Shown: in pieces, positions 9,622-18,969 of the stretch
How the letters are laid out: the number at the start of each line of letters is the position of its first letter
Position numbering within the stretch: the first letter of the stretch is position 1
Assembly (NCBI RefSeq): GCF_005063415.1
Contig: NZ_SUEG01000003.1
Location: 1 to 64,000, forward strand
DNA length: 64,000 bases
Source: Mesorhizobium sp.
Lineage (GTDB): Bacteria; Pseudomonadota; Alphaproteobacteria; Rhizobiales; Rhizobiaceae
Reading direction: 5' to 3'
The notes under the pieces: generated by a model
What the model saw: the letters and a program-made list of their open reading frames with translations, nothing else
What the model was told of the DNA's origin: nothing
The model's database searches: none
Program-made: the position numbers and the translations under genes

Positions 9622-10668
9622 TTACTGCTTGGCTTGGCGATGAATCCGAAGCGCAGGTGACGAGACTTTGTCGATTTTCGCCCAGAGTGCGCTCCCGCCC
9701 ATCGTAGATGCGTTCCTGATGGCGTATGCCCATGCCGGCAAGCGTGACGGTGAAATCGCAAGGGCAGTCAAACCTTGCGCCATTCGTTGCGCCTTGCTTC
9801 GCGGCAGGGCCCGCACGAACTCACTCACACTACCTGGTTTTTGTCCCTTTCGCAAAAAGCTGTGGACGATGTCTTGCTTCAGGAATTTCGCGAGATTGAA
9901 CGGCTCGCGCTCGCATTTGCTCAATTGCAAGCCGTGCCGCCGACATATGGCATCGAAGGCTTCTTTCGTCCATCGGCCAATGTGGTTTGGTGGCATGTCT
10001 ACGAGCGAGCCGTGAGACTCCATATAGTACGTTCTGTTTTCATTTGGCACGGCAATGAAGGCAGATCCTTGCGCCTTCAGAAGATATTTTAAGCGAGCAA
10101 AAACCTCATCCACTTGGTCCATATGCTCGAAGACCTGAAACATGAAAATAAAATCGAAGGCTTCTTTCATGGAATCGAAGGTGTCTTCCCGAAAATCGCT
10201 CGCAAAGGTCTTGAAGCCTTTTGACGCCAAAACTGATCGCGCCGTTTCGTTGTAGTCGACCGCCGAAATATCCGAAGTATGGAAGAATTTGTTGTTAATG
10301 CGGTCCAGAAAATACCCGAACCCCGATCCCACCTCGAGAGCAGTCTTTCCGCCAGTATTCAGGCCCGCGAGCTCTTCGATTGTCCTTGCATATTCCCATT
10401 TCATAGTTGGATAAGAAGGGTACGCCCAGGCTAAGTTATAAAACTCAAAGCCGCCGGCGACGAACGGATCTGCGAAACCGAATCCGCAATCTGCGCATTT
10501 GCGAATGTCGCAAGTGTTGCTGCCCCAGAGATCCGACAGGTGGCTTGTTAACTTTCGAGAGCGATCGGGGTCCTGACGCGGATTGATGAAATGTCGAGAG
10601 GCCTCGTCTGCTGTCACTTCGAACAATTTTGCGGTTGATACACTGCCACACGCCGGACAAATGGTCAT
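9622..10668 (-). CDS. SAM-dependent class I methyltransferase with N-terminal zinc-binding motif
   Basis: The start is set at the ATG at 10668 (GGGGA upstream), giving 348 residues; a longer frame to 10845 would run into the preceding gene's 3' end. Cys pairs CPAC (residues 4-7) and CADC (58-61) suggest a small zinc module, as in sugar C-methyltransferases of surface polysaccharide loci. The SAM site is ALEVGSGFGYFLD (110-122), followed by FDFIFMFQVFEHMDQVDE, the usual FEH acceptor-proximal motif. It probably methylates a sugar of the polysaccharide. It is the last gene of the - strand wzx/glycosyltransferase group, about 100 bp after the preceding gene. Confidence 0.75.
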   Translation of the reverse strand: MTICPACGSVSTAKLFEVTADEASRHFINPRQDPDRSRKLTSHLSDLWGSNTCDIRKCADCGFGFADPFVAGGFEFYNLAWAYPSYPTMKWEYARTIEELAGLNTGGKTALEVGSGFGYFLDRINNKFFHTSDISAVDYNETARSVLASKGFKTFASDFREDTFDSMKEAFDFIFMFQVFEHMDQVDEVFARLKYLLKAQGSAFIAVPNENRTYYMESHGSLVDMPPNHIGRWTKEAFDAICRRHGLQLSKCEREPFNLAKFLKQDIVHSFLRKGQKPGSVSEFVRALPRSKAQRMAQGLTALAISPSRLPAWAYAIRNASTMGGSALWAKIDKVSSPALRIHRQAKQ

Positions 10669-10765
10669 CTCGCTATCCCCAAAAGCTGGACGAAGGAACG
10701 TCGCCTTCGACGGTATAGAATGCACACCGGCCGGCCCGCCGCGGGCGCTCGACGCCGCCGCCACG

Positions 10766-11809
10766 CTATATTCGTCTCCGGCTACGCAACCGGCCCAGTC
10801 TCGGGCGGATCGCGAACACGTAGGTAAGAATGTGCTGGCTCGCAATTTTCATAACTGATGGGCGAAGAATTTGGATAGCATCTTGGATCGTCGCTCGCCA
10901 GGACTGCTGGTGGAATCTGCTAGGAATACGAGCAACCCGCAGCGCCCGTAACAAAGTCTTGGGGCGAGGAAGGTGTTTACGATCCTGAATTAGATTCCAG
11001 TTAAGCTCTTTGACAGCAAGAGTTACTTGATCAACTTCATCGAAGCTCTTGGTTGTAGTGATGCTCGGGTGATTCGTCGCGTCGTAGAAGATCAAGCCGT
11101 CATTTATCGCGACCATGTCTCCGTGGCATGCCAGGTCAACAAAGAACAGCTGGTCGACTCCGGCCGGGATTGAATTGTGCGCGCGCATCAGGCAACCCGC
11201 GTGAATGACGTCGCGGTTGATCAACAGCGTCGACGGGATGATCCCAAGGCTCCGCGTCGCACGGACCAGATAGAGGTCCGTTAGGCATTGCTGGCTCGAG
11301 TAGACGGAGATCCGTTGTCGCCCTTGCGGTGGCAATCGGAATTTCATCCGATCGTCCTCAATTATGTTGGCGGCACAGGTCATGAATGCAGCCGAGGGAT
11401 GCTTGGTTGAAACCTCGGCAAAGGTCTTGAGTGCGCCTGGGGCCAGCCAGTCATCGTCATGGAGCAGCTTGATCCATTTTCCGACGCAAGCGAGCATGGC
11501 GTTGTTGGTATTCTCGACCTGACCCCGGCCCCGGCCGTTCTCGACAATTCGGATGCGAGGCTCGGTCCGTGCATACTCGGCCACGATTGCCCAGGTCGCT
11601 CCCTCTCGGCCCTCGTCGTCGCTGACGACCAGCTCCCAACTGGCAAAATCTTGACTCAGAATGCTATCCATCGCCCGGCGGATCGTGTCCGGTCGGCGAA
11701 AGGTTGGGATGGCAACTGAAATGAAAGGGCGCAGTCGCGAAGCATCAGCGCGATGATGTTGGTCAACCACATCGGTCGTCAGAAGCTGATCAAGCTGCGA
11801 TTGCTTCAT
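10766..11809 (-). CDS. Family 2 (GT-A) glycosyltransferase
   Basis: A 347-residue protein with the N-terminal nucleotide-sugar fold of family 2: SVAIPTFRRPDTI (residues 31-43), VVSDDEG (61-67), and a metal-binding acidic cluster HDDDW (117-121). No membrane anchor is evident. The ATG at 11809 is chosen over an upstream TTG-type extension because GAGGGA lies at the right distance and the start overlaps the wzx stop as ATGA. It probably adds a sugar to the undecaprenyl-linked repeat in the cytoplasm. The specific sugar is unknown. Confidence 0.8.
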   Translation of the reverse strand: MKQSQLDQLLTTDVVDQHHRADASRLRPFISVAIPTFRRPDTIRRAMDSILSQDFASWELVVSDDEGREGATWAIVAEYARTEPRIRIVENGRGRGQVENTNNAMLACVGKWIKLLHDDDWLAPGALKTFAEVSTKHPSAAFMTCAANIIEDDRMKFRLPPQGRQRISVYSSQQCLTDLYLVRATRSLGIIPSTLLINRDVIHAGCLMRAHNSIPAGVDQLFFVDLACHGDMVAINDGLIFYDATNHPSITTTKSFDEVDQVTLAVKELNWNLIQDRKHLPRPKTLLRALRVARIPSRFHQQSWRATIQDAIQILRPSVMKIASQHILTYVFAIRPRLGRLRSRRRI

Positions 11810-13173
11810 GGTGTTTTTCCCTCGAGATGATGATTCTGCGTTGGTATGGCGGCTCCCACTGGTTCGACGTCGTGGCGGAGAAGATACAGAGAGGCCGCCG
11901 TTTTCAGTGCAAACCCGACGGCGCCCCCGGCCGCCATCAGATAGATGACTTTGAGTGGCTCCCAACCTGCCTCAGCACCGGCGAGCAGCGGGCCAAATAC
12001 AAGCGCCGTCCGCGCGCCGTCGACGAGAAGCCGTACCTCTTGCCGCCGCAGAAGAGCTGGGACATCTTGAAGCGGTGTCGACAGCGCCTGCGTAGCACCC
12101 ATGAACGCCAGCGCGGTCATAATGTCTGCGGCGGGGACCCAGGGCGCGCCCAGGAGGGGAACGACGATATATGGCGCGGCTAGGCCAAGCGCTAATATTG
12201 GCAATGCAGTGACGCCGGCTGAAAGCATCAAGAGGCCGTGCGCGGTGCCGAGCAAATGGGCGCGACTGCTGGTTTTGTTTGCCTCAGATACAAAAACATT
12301 GCTAAGCGGGTTGGCGATCAGCGTGACGGGTGCAGTCACCAGCCGCGACGCAACTCCCAGGTAACCGGCAAAAGCGGCGCCAAACAGCGAACCAACGAGT
12401 ATTGCGGGAAGATTGATGATGGCAAAACTCGCTAGGGCCGAGGGAATGTCGAACAACGGAAACTTGTATTCTCGCCTGGCGACGGCAAAGACGGTCCGCC
12501 ACGGCGCTCGGGCGATGCCGCCTATGTCCTTCCTGCTCAGAATCCGAGAGCCGAGGATCCCGATAAAGACGAATTGGCTCAGGATATGAGCATGTACCAT
12601 CGCCTCACCTCCGAAATGGGCGAGCCCAAAAGTTAGTTGCAGCAGGGCCATGGTCACCGGCAAAATCAGGCGGCCGAGGGCAAAGTCGCGTAGCAGGCCT
12701 ACGCGCAGACTCCAGCAATTCATTGCTTCGACGAGACCGGCGCCCCCCATCCCAAGTGGAACAAGCCAGGCGAGGTGGCCAACCCGCGCTGGAGCGATGC
12801 TCGCCCACAGCAGTCCTGCTGCAAAGGCCAGGACACTCGTCACCGAGACAGCCAGGAGAATGAGCTTAACAGTCACGTATGCCTGCGCACTGTCCTTGAC
12901 CCCATAAAGAGAGGCCTCGAAACGCAGTGCTGCGATCGCACCGAGGATGTTTACGATCGACAGGTAAATCGTGAAGATCCCGAAATCTGCCGGGGAGTAG
13001 AGCCGGGCCAAAACGGGAATAGCGGCGACGAGGGTCAGCTGGCCGGCAATCGCCATGGCCGAAACGCCTCCTGCCGCTCGAAGAATACCGCCGATCGGGC
13101 TTGGAGGAACACGGGTGATTATTTTCTCGACCGTAGGAACCGTCCTGGATCTCAGAAAGTAGCTTTGGGACAT
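11806..13173 (-). CDS. wzx: Wzx-type lipid-linked oligosaccharide flippase
   Basis: A 455-residue inner-membrane protein with about twelve hydrophobic helices. The early segment LARLYSPADFGIFTIYLSI is the characteristic first-loop motif of the polysaccharide-synthesis/MATE-like exporter family. It would move undecaprenyl-linked repeat units to the periplasm, where the Wzy-like protein at 3.8-5.1 kb could polymerise them. The start is set at the ATG at 13173; a TTG eight codons upstream is less likely. It is the first gene of a tightly coupled - strand pair with the family 2 glycosyltransferase. Confidence 0.8.
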   Translation of the reverse strand: MSQSYFLRSRTVPTVEKIITRVPPSPIGGILRAAGGVSAMAIAGQLTLVAAIPVLARLYSPADFGIFTIYLSIVNILGAIAALRFEASLYGVKDSAQAYVTVKLILLAVSVTSVLAFAAGLLWASIAPARVGHLAWLVPLGMGGAGLVEAMNCWSLRVGLLRDFALGRLILPVTMALLQLTFGLAHFGGEAMVHAHILSQFVFIGILGSRILSRKDIGGIARAPWRTVFAVARREYKFPLFDIPSALASFAIINLPAILVGSLFGAAFAGYLGVASRLVTAPVTLIANPLSNVFVSEANKTSSRAHLLGTAHGLLMLSAGVTALPILALGLAAPYIVVPLLGAPWVPAADIMTALAFMGATQALSTPLQDVPALLRRQEVRLLVDGARTALVFGPLLAGAEAGWEPLKVIYLMAAGGAVGFALKTAASLYLLRHDVEPVGAAIPTQNHHLEGKTP

Positions 13174-13500
13174 GAGCTCGCGATTCCGAGGAGGCAAAAT
13201 GCGGTTGGGCAGAGCTTACGATGGGGCCCGAACGTCACCATCATCCATCTGAATGACATCGTTCGGCAGAACGCGGATGCGGCGAATTCTTTGTGCTCCG
13301 TGCCAAGTACAACTGCAGTCTCTGAATTGAGATCGCTCATTGGAATTGCCCGCGATGAGCTGATTCTGCGAGGATCGCGCGGGCATCGATGACCGGAAAT
13401 GTCGTCGTTACGCTATGCGGCATCAGCTTGATCTTTTGACCAGACCAGCAGCCGACCAGGATAGCGGACGCGTGGATCCGTCGCTCCGATAAGGCGCGGA
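13174..13500. other. Gap between epimerase and flippase genes
   Basis: About 330 bp on the path of the - strand group. A 62-codon frame (13152-13340, -) starts MSDLNSETAVVLG but has only a weak ribosome site, runs into wzx and is not recognised. The region may hold the promoter for wzx. Confidence 0.4.
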
Positions 13501-14664
13501 TTACACGGTGGCCTCTACATGCATCAACGTTTGTTGCCATATGCTGGCCGCGGCATCTGTTCCATGAAAGTCCCGGTACCATTCGACAAAGCGCTGCACT
13601 CCGTCCTCAAGCCGTGTCGTCGGGGCGAAGCCGACGGCCTTGCGAAGATCGCTGACGTCGGCGCGTGTCTCCAGAACGTCGCCAGGCGGCAACGGCACAT
13701 CCACGCGAAGCGCCCGGCTGCCAAGGGCGGTCTCGATGATCGAAATCAGCCGGTTGATCTCCTCGGGCCGGTCGTTGCCGATATTGTAGACGCGATACGG
13801 CGCGGAACTTGTAGCAGGGTCGGCGGTGCAAGGGTCCCAATGCGGATCGGGCCGCGGCGGTGCAGCAAGTGCTCGAACCACGCCCTCAGCGATATCGTCG
13901 ATATAGGTGAAGTCTCGCCACACGCGGCCGGCATTGGCTACTTCGATTGGGTTCCCCTCGATAATCGCACGCGTGAACATGTAGACCGCCATGTCGGGCC
14001 TGCCCCAGGGGCCATAAACGGTGAAGAAGCGCAGTCCGGTCACGGGCAAGCCGAACAAGTGACTGTATGAATGCGCCATGAATTCGTTTGAACGCTTGGT
14101 TGCGGCGTACAGACTGACAGGATGATCGGCGCCGTGATGCTCGGAAAACGGTATGGTTCGATTTGAGCCGTAGACGGAGCTCGACGAGGCGTAGACGAGG
14201 TGACTAACGCCGAAGTGCCGGCAGCCCTCAAGGACGTTGAGAAACGCCACTATGTTCGATTGCACATAGGCATGCGGGTCAACTAGTGAATGTCGCACGC
14301 CGGCCTGAGCCGCGAGATGCACAAAGTTTGAAGGTCGAACTTCTGAAAACAGCAACTGGACGCGCGCCGCATCCGCCAGATCAATTCGCATCGGAGTGAA
14401 GCCCGACTCGGCACAGAGGCGCGCAAACCGCGCTTCCTTGAGTCGTGGATCGTAGTAGGAGGTGAAATTGTCGACGCCGATGACTTCGACACCCAAATGC
14501 AAAAGCCGCAAGGCGACGTGGAAACCAATGAAGCCTGCCGCGCCGGTGACGACGATCGGTCCGGTCCGTGCAAGTCTCTTCACCGCGCGGTCCGAACGCG
14601 ATCGAGCGATTTCCACCTTCTCCGCTGCGGCAAGAACAGACTCGCTGCATAGATCGTTGTCCAA
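13501..14664 (-). CDS. UDP-glucuronate 4-epimerase-like NAD-dependent epimerase
   Basis: An extended short-chain dehydrogenase of about 387 residues. Features are the NAD-binding GAAGFIG (residues 41-47), VDNFTSYYDPRLKEARF, which is typical of UDP-glucuronate epimerases (LpsL/CapI type), SSSSVYG, the catalytic YAATK, and a C-terminal substrate region. It would make UDP-galacturonate for the polysaccharide. No ATG is suitably placed: I chose the TTG at 14664, preceded by AAAGGCGA; an alternative TTG at 14799 gives 432 residues with a non-conserved N-terminus. It is separated from wzx by about 330 bp but has the same orientation. Confidence 0.8.
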   Translation of the reverse strand: MDNDLCSESVLAAAEKVEIARSRSDRAVKRLARTGPIVVTGAAGFIGFHVALRLLHLGVEVIGVDNFTSYYDPRLKEARFARLCAESGFTPMRIDLADAARVQLLFSEVRPSNFVHLAAQAGVRHSLVDPHAYVQSNIVAFLNVLEGCRHFGVSHLVYASSSSVYGSNRTIPFSEHHGADHPVSLYAATKRSNEFMAHSYSHLFGLPVTGLRFFTVYGPWGRPDMAVYMFTRAIIEGNPIEVANAGRVWRDFTYIDDIAEGVVRALAAPPRPDPHWDPCTADPATSSAPYRVYNIGNDRPEEINRLISIIETALGSRALRVDVPLPPGDVLETRADVSDLRKAVGFAPTTRLEDGVQRFVEWYRDFHGTDAAASIWQQTLMHVEATV

Positions 14665-14862
14665 CTTGTCGCCTTTCGAATCCGTTCGACAGTACCGAAT
14701 TGCCGGTCCGGGATTGCGGCTTCCGATATTTACGCCGGCGCATCGAACCTGGTGGAGTGCGCAATGCGGGGCACGAACTGCCAAGTCATGACACTCCAAC
14801 TTGCGCCATCTAAATCCCGGGCGGATGCCGACGTCCGGCGATTGTGTCCAAGTGACCGGCCC

Positions 14863-15573
14863 TTATGGCAGGACCGAAATACGCCCAAGAAGGGCCACCA
14901 GTTCCGCCTGGCGTTTTGTTTCGGTCTTGGCGAACAGCGAGGCAAGCTGGGAACGGATCGTGGTGCGGCTGAGACGCCAGCTGCGAGCGATCTCCAAAGG
15001 TGCGTCGCCCTGAGCCAAGCGCAAGGCGAGGTGCGTTTCTGCGCTCGTCAAGCCAAACATTCTTTGCAACGTGCGAGGATTTGGCCCAGATCTGTTGTCC
15101 CGATCCAGCAACGCCACAATGCTCGTTCCCTCGGGAGCGATAACGCCGTTCTCGTTCAGTATCACCGGCCGGTCGCCCCTGCTGCGGATCACGACCCAGG
15201 ACAACGAGCCCGGCAGGAATTGGCCCGGAACATTCGCGATCAGCCGCCTCAGGGCGGCCGTAAGTCCGCTCGCCGTGTCGGCCGCTTCGCCCTGGCGCTC
15301 AAGCGTGGTTTGGGCGGCTGCGTTCCACTCGACTACTTTTCTTTCGCGATTCAGCACGAGATAGCCACAGCCAATGCGATCAAGCACGCCGGTTATGGAT
15401 TCCAGACTGCGGCCTTTTGGTTCCCCGAGCCTTGCGTCCAATGGATCCGATGCACGATCGGGAAGGTGACCAGAAGAGGGTCGCGTATTCCGCGCCTCAA
15501 AATCATACTTGGTCCTCGTAGCAATGTACCGATTGCTCGAAGAAGCATCGACCTGTCTATCGATCAGATTCAT
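14863..15573 (-). CDS. LuxR-type transcriptional regulator with PAS-like sensor region
   Basis: A 236-residue DNA-binding protein. The last 60 residues form a LuxR/GerE helix-turn-helix (FGLTSAETHLALRLAQGD, then EIARSWRLSRTTIRSQLASL). The middle part (YLVLNRERKVVEWNAAAQ) looks like a PAS-fold sensor rather than a receiver or an acyl-homoserine-lactone domain. It is divergent from the histidine kinase gene across a 280-bp region and lies just downstream of polysaccharide genes on the same strand, so it may control them. The ligand and targets are unknown. Confidence 0.75.
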   Translation of the reverse strand: MNLIDRQVDASSSNRYIATRTKYDFEARNTRPSSGHLPDRASDPLDARLGEPKGRSLESITGVLDRIGCGYLVLNRERKVVEWNAAAQTTLERQGEAADTASGLTAALRRLIANVPGQFLPGSLSWVVIRSRGDRPVILNENGVIAPEGTSIVALLDRDNRSGPNPRTLQRMFGLTSAETHLALRLAQGDAPLEIARSWRLSRTTIRSQLASLFAKTETKRQAELVALLGRISVLP

Positions 15574-15852
15574 TTTCTACCCCTAACCCAAAAGTTTCAC
15601 ACGCCCGAAATAAGTCATCGGGATTCAGACAGTCTTCTATGTTTAGCTGGATTCTAGTCTTCTATGCGCTGACGGATGATATGTGCATCACCACCTTGAA
15701 ACTTAATATGATCTGTAATTCTAAGGCAGCTCTTAGGCCCCGCTGCATCCGATAAAATGCGCGCTATGATAGCGGTATGGCAATCCGGCAGTGGTACTAA
15801 GCTGTACGTTTTTTGCTCTAGTCTCGACGGGCTAGTCAGAAGGTTGTAGTCT

Positions 15853-17598
15853 GTGTCCATGAGCTCGCAGTCGCGCAGGTCGAATTCGAACCCGTCGGGC
15901 AGATTGCTAACTCATATTGCCTCTGCATCGGTATTAGCTGCCACACTGATATTTGAAATAAAATTGTCAGCCTATATTGGGCAAGGCGCCAGTTTTCTGG
16001 AATTTGTTCCGGCTATTATTATAATCGCCTATCTCGAAGATCGCGTACCTGCGCTCGCTGCGACCATTCTGATGGTGACAGTCGGCCTATGGGCACGAGG
16101 ACACGATCAGATTTCAAATGGAGATTGGGCACGCGCAATCCTGCTTCTGGTTTCGGGCGGGGTGATTGCCATGACGTTCCATCGCCTTCGGCAGGACTTG
16201 CGTGAGTTGCTGGAAGTCGCCGAGGCCAGGCTCGCTGCCGTCGAAGCGACCGAGAGCCGCTATCGTTGGGCCTTCGAACGTGCTGCCATGGGATTCGCGA
16301 ACACCAACGAGAAAGGTGAGTTGCTGCAGTCCAACAAACGCCTTTGTGAGATGACCGGGTACAAGGAAGAGGAGCTTGCCCAATTGCAGCTCGATACGCT
16401 CGCCCATCCGAACGACCGGCACACCTTGGCGCAATTGCTGGCGAGGCTGGGCAATGACATTTCTTCGTTCGTTTCGGAGGTGCGTCTGTCACGAAAGGAC
16501 GGTACGGCATTCTGGGCTCGTCTAACGCTTTCTTCGTCCGTGCCCGAGGGGGTTCTTTCGGAGAGTATCTTCGTGGTGGTCGATGATATTTCGGACCGAC
16601 GAGCTGCTCACGAAGCGCTTCGGGCTCAGAAGGAATGGCTGGACCTCGCTCTGTCTGCTGGACGCTTGGCCACGTGGCGGATCGACCTTAAAGACGGGAC
16701 AGTCACGGGCTCCGACACGTTCTGGGACATTCTCGGCCTGGCCCAGGCCAATCGCCGCCGTTTAGAGGAACTATCAGCTGTCGTTCATCCGGCGGACTGG
16801 CCAAAGCTGGCGGCATCGAGAAAGTCCGCACCATCGGTCACGGATTACGATGTTGAGATACGCGTCCGCCGACCGGACGGACATATCCGCTGGGTTGCCC
16901 TACGCGGAAGGGAGGAAAGACATGACGATGGTGGACAGCGGCTTGGAGTGGCTGCCGACCTGAGCGAGAGACGACAAACCATGCTGCTGCGCGCCGCGGC
17001 GAAGAAGCGGGAGCGTATCATGCTCGAACAGCGTCATAGATTCGGCAATGTTTTCGCGGTGATCACGGCGCTCGTGAAGATGGTCGATGTTCCCGGAAAC
17101 AACGTCGCCAAATACAAGGAAATGCTGATCGACCGGATACGCGCGCTCGAGGCAACCCATCTGCTCCTTTCACGCAACGGCAGCGTATCGGGGGCGATAA
17201 ACGATCTCGTTGCGCAAGAGTTGCACCCTTATATGGGAACACGCGCCATATCGGTCAGCGGTCCTTCCGTGGCGATGTCGGGAGGCGCCGCCGAGAGTTT
17301 TGCAATGATCGTTCACGAGCTTGCCACCAATTCCATGAAATATGGAGCGCTTGGCGATCCAAAAGGCCGAATCGACGTAAGCTGGACGTTCGCACCTGAA
17401 GACACAGGCAGTGATATTGTGTTCGAGTGGGTGGAATCAGGGCGGCGGCGGACCTCAAGCGTAATCCGTCATGGCTTCGGTTCCATGATAATCGGAGTGG
17501 ATGGATCGCCGCTTGTCGGTCACTCTCCCAAGCTGGAGATATCGGACCAAGGGTTGCGGTATTCGCTGCGGCTGTCACGCAAGGAAATCGGTTCGTAG
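15853..17598 (+). CDS. Membrane-bound HWE-family sensor histidine kinase with two PAS domains
   Basis: A 581-residue kinase. Three to four hydrophobic segments lie within residues 20-110, arranged like the KdpD-type membrane module. They are followed by PAS domains at about 135-255 and 265-370. The catalytic part has phosphoacceptor His395 in EQRHRFGNVF and the N-box VHELATNSMKYG (Asn493); the family's EWVESG is also present. This layout is the HWE/HisKA_2 class common in Hyphomicrobiales. GTG at 15853 fits the AGAAGG site better than the ATG six bases on. It is convergent with a response regulator gene 180 bp away, its likely partner. The stimulus is unknown. Confidence 0.85.
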   Translation: MSMSSQSRRSNSNPSGRLLTHIASASVLAATLIFEIKLSAYIGQGASFLEFVPAIIIIAYLEDRVPALAATILMVTVGLWARGHDQISNGDWARAILLLVSGGVIAMTFHRLRQDLRELLEVAEARLAAVEATESRYRWAFERAAMGFANTNEKGELLQSNKRLCEMTGYKEEELAQLQLDTLAHPNDRHTLAQLLARLGNDISSFVSEVRLSRKDGTAFWARLTLSSSVPEGVLSESIFVVVDDISDRRAAHEALRAQKEWLDLALSAGRLATWRIDLKDGTVTGSDTFWDILGLAQANRRRLEELSAVVHPADWPKLAASRKSAPSVTDYDVEIRVRRPDGHIRWVALRGREERHDDGGQRLGVAADLSERRQTMLLRAAAKKRERIMLEQRHRFGNVFAVITALVKMVDVPGNNVAKYKEMLIDRIRALEATHLLLSRNGSVSGAINDLVAQELHPYMGTRAISVSGPSVAMSGGAAESFAMIVHELATNSMKYGALGDPKGRIDVSWTFAPEDTGSDIVFEWVESGRRRTSSVIRHGFGSMIIGVDGSPLVGHSPKLEISDQGLRYSLRLSRKEIGS

Positions 17599-17627
17599 TG
17601 CAGTGCTCCAATCGGAAAGCAGATATC

Positions 17628-17654
17628 TAAAGGCGGGTCGCTGAGCGGCCTTTA
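17628..17654. terminator. Inverted repeat, possible bidirectional terminator
   Basis: TAAAGGC and GCCTTTA pair across a 13-base loop, giving A- and T-flanked stems on both strands just after the kinase stop at 17598. It could terminate either transcript, but the stem is short. Confidence 0.35.
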
Positions 17655-17688
17655 AGATGCGCAGGGTTCCTTCCAAGAATGTCGTTGG

Positions 17689-17713
17689 CCCAAAGCTGTG
17701 CCGCGGCTTTGGG
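17689..17713. terminator. Stem-loop between convergent kinase and regulator genes
   Basis: CCCAAAGC (17689-17696) pairs with GCTTTGGG (17706-17713) around a 9-base loop. There is no T-tract on either side, so it may act as an RNA 3'-end structure rather than a classical intrinsic terminator. Confidence 0.35.
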
Positions 17714-17779
17714 ATATGCAGTAATATGCATGAGGAATCTTGGGACGCCGTTTGCACGTCCAAAAGGACGCGCGGCGTT

Positions 17780-18457
17780 CTAGCTGGCATGTCTCGAAAG
17801 CCAAGTCTTCAGCATAACGGCAGCCTCGGTCCGATTGCGTACCCCCAACTCACGCAGAACCGCAGCAGCGTGGATTTTCGTGGTCGCCTCTGCGATTTCC
17901 AGATCGCGCGCAATTTCCTTGTTCGAATAGCCTTCCGCCATCAGCTTGAGGACTTCCTTTTGCCTTGAGGTCAGCCTGCCAAGGTTGACGCCAGCGGTCC
18001 GCCTCTGTGGGCTTTTGTCGTCGGAATGGGTATGCGCGTGGGATGTTTGCGTTGCACCCGAGCGTGACAGAAGTGCAGGAACATAGATGCGGCCGGAGAG
18101 GATTTCGTTGACGGCCAAAACAACCTCTTCGTCCGTCTGCGATTTTACGATGTAGCCGTGAAGCCCGATCGACAGAGCCGTGAGTATTTCCGAGCGCGAA
18201 TCGTTTCCCGAAACGATCGCAAATCGCGTGTCCGGATAGGCAGACAGGATCCCGCCGAGCACTTCTTGATTGAACAGGCCCGGCATATTCAGGTCCAGGA
18301 TCGCAAGATCCACGAACGATTGCTCTGCCAGCAAACTGAGCACCGCGTCGAAACAAGACGCTTCAAATATCTCCACACCTGGAATGCCTGCGGTCAGTGC
18401 CAATCGCAAGCCGCGACGATACAAGCCGTGATCGTCGGCGATGACGATTCGATACAT
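17780..18457 (-). CDS. NarL/FixJ-type response regulator
   Basis: A 225-residue two-domain regulator. The receiver has the acidic pair ADD (residues 7-9), phosphoacceptor Asp55 in ILDLNMPG and Lys105. A linker with many His and Ser residues leads to a C-terminal LuxR helix-turn-helix (GRLTSRQKEVLKLMAEGYSN, then EIARDLEIAEATTKIH). The start at 18457 (GGGG upstream) gives the canonical N-terminus MYRIVIADDHG; the frame extends upstream but not as homologous sequence. It probably receives phosphate from the convergent HWE kinase and may control the flanking polysaccharide genes. The cognate relation is inferred from position. Confidence 0.85.
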   Translation of the reverse strand: MYRIVIADDHGLYRRGLRLALTAGIPGVEIFEASCFDAVLSLLAEQSFVDLAILDLNMPGLFNQEVLGGILSAYPDTRFAIVSGNDSRSEILTALSIGLHGYIVKSQTDEEVVLAVNEILSGRIYVPALLSRSGATQTSHAHTHSDDKSPQRRTAGVNLGRLTSRQKEVLKLMAEGYSNKEIARDLEIAEATTKIHAAAVLRELGVRNRTEAAVMLKTWLSRHAS

Positions 18458-18643
18458 TGAACTACCCCAACGCCTATCTGAATGGATTGAACGGTGATGG
18501 CCTGAAAGTCGTGGCCATCCACTCGTCGATTCATCCAGCCGACGCTGCGACACCCCCAACACCGCAAACGCCAGATTTCTAATATAATCTTAAATGACGG
18601 GAAACGCTCCTCTTTTTTTTGCCCCTTGTGAGCGAAACCCGCC

Positions 18644-18665
18644 GAACGTCGTCGAACATACGTTC
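18644..18665. promoter_or_regulatory. Inverted repeat, possible operator
   Basis: GAACGT (18644-18649) and its complement ACGTTC (18660-18665) are spaced by ten bases, a layout suited to a dimeric helix-turn-helix protein. It lies in the divergent region next to a response regulator gene. No binding protein is known. Confidence 0.25.
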
Positions 18666-18829
18666 TGACCTTTTGGACAGCTGACAGACCGGTCGGTCGT
18701 TCAGCACTGCTATAGGTCTAAAGATATAGAACAGCAAAACGGCTGAATTGTTACCATTCGAATGCACGACGACATCCACCCTGACGGCCACATACCATCC
18801 AGATGCAATGTCCGGATCAGGGGACAGTG

Positions 18830-18874
18830 GGGAAATCTCACCGGTCTTCTACGGGAAATCTCACCGGTTCTTCT
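18830..18874. repeat. Two-copy 23-bp tandem repeat
   Basis: GGGAAATCTCACCGGT occurs twice with a period of 23 bases, each copy followed by CTTCT or TCTTCT. Tandem short repeats of this kind occur near the ends of some insertion sequences, so this may be a trace of one; no transposase remnant is seen. Confidence 0.6.
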
Positions 18875-18969
18875 GAGGGGACAAGAACGCGTTTCCCGGG
18901 TGCTGACCAGGGCAGGATAGCCGGCCCGTGACGACAGCGTTCAGGCCGAATGAACAAGGGAGGACCAGG

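Larger units (their letters stand above)
18458..18969. other. Divergent regulatory region upstream of sugar-cassette operon
   Basis: About 510 bp between the response regulator (-) and the nucleotidyltransferase (+). It contains the inverted repeat GAACGT-N10-ACGTTC at 18644-18665, the palindrome GACCGGTC near 18690, and a 23-bp tandem repeat at 18830-18874. Promoters for both directions should lie here. A 70-codon frame at 18579-18791 (-) is not recognised. Confidence 0.5.

Noticed and set aside
13152-13340. 62-codon frame between epimerase and flippase genes
   Set aside because: Weak ribosome site and overlaps the start of wzx; unlikely to be a gene.
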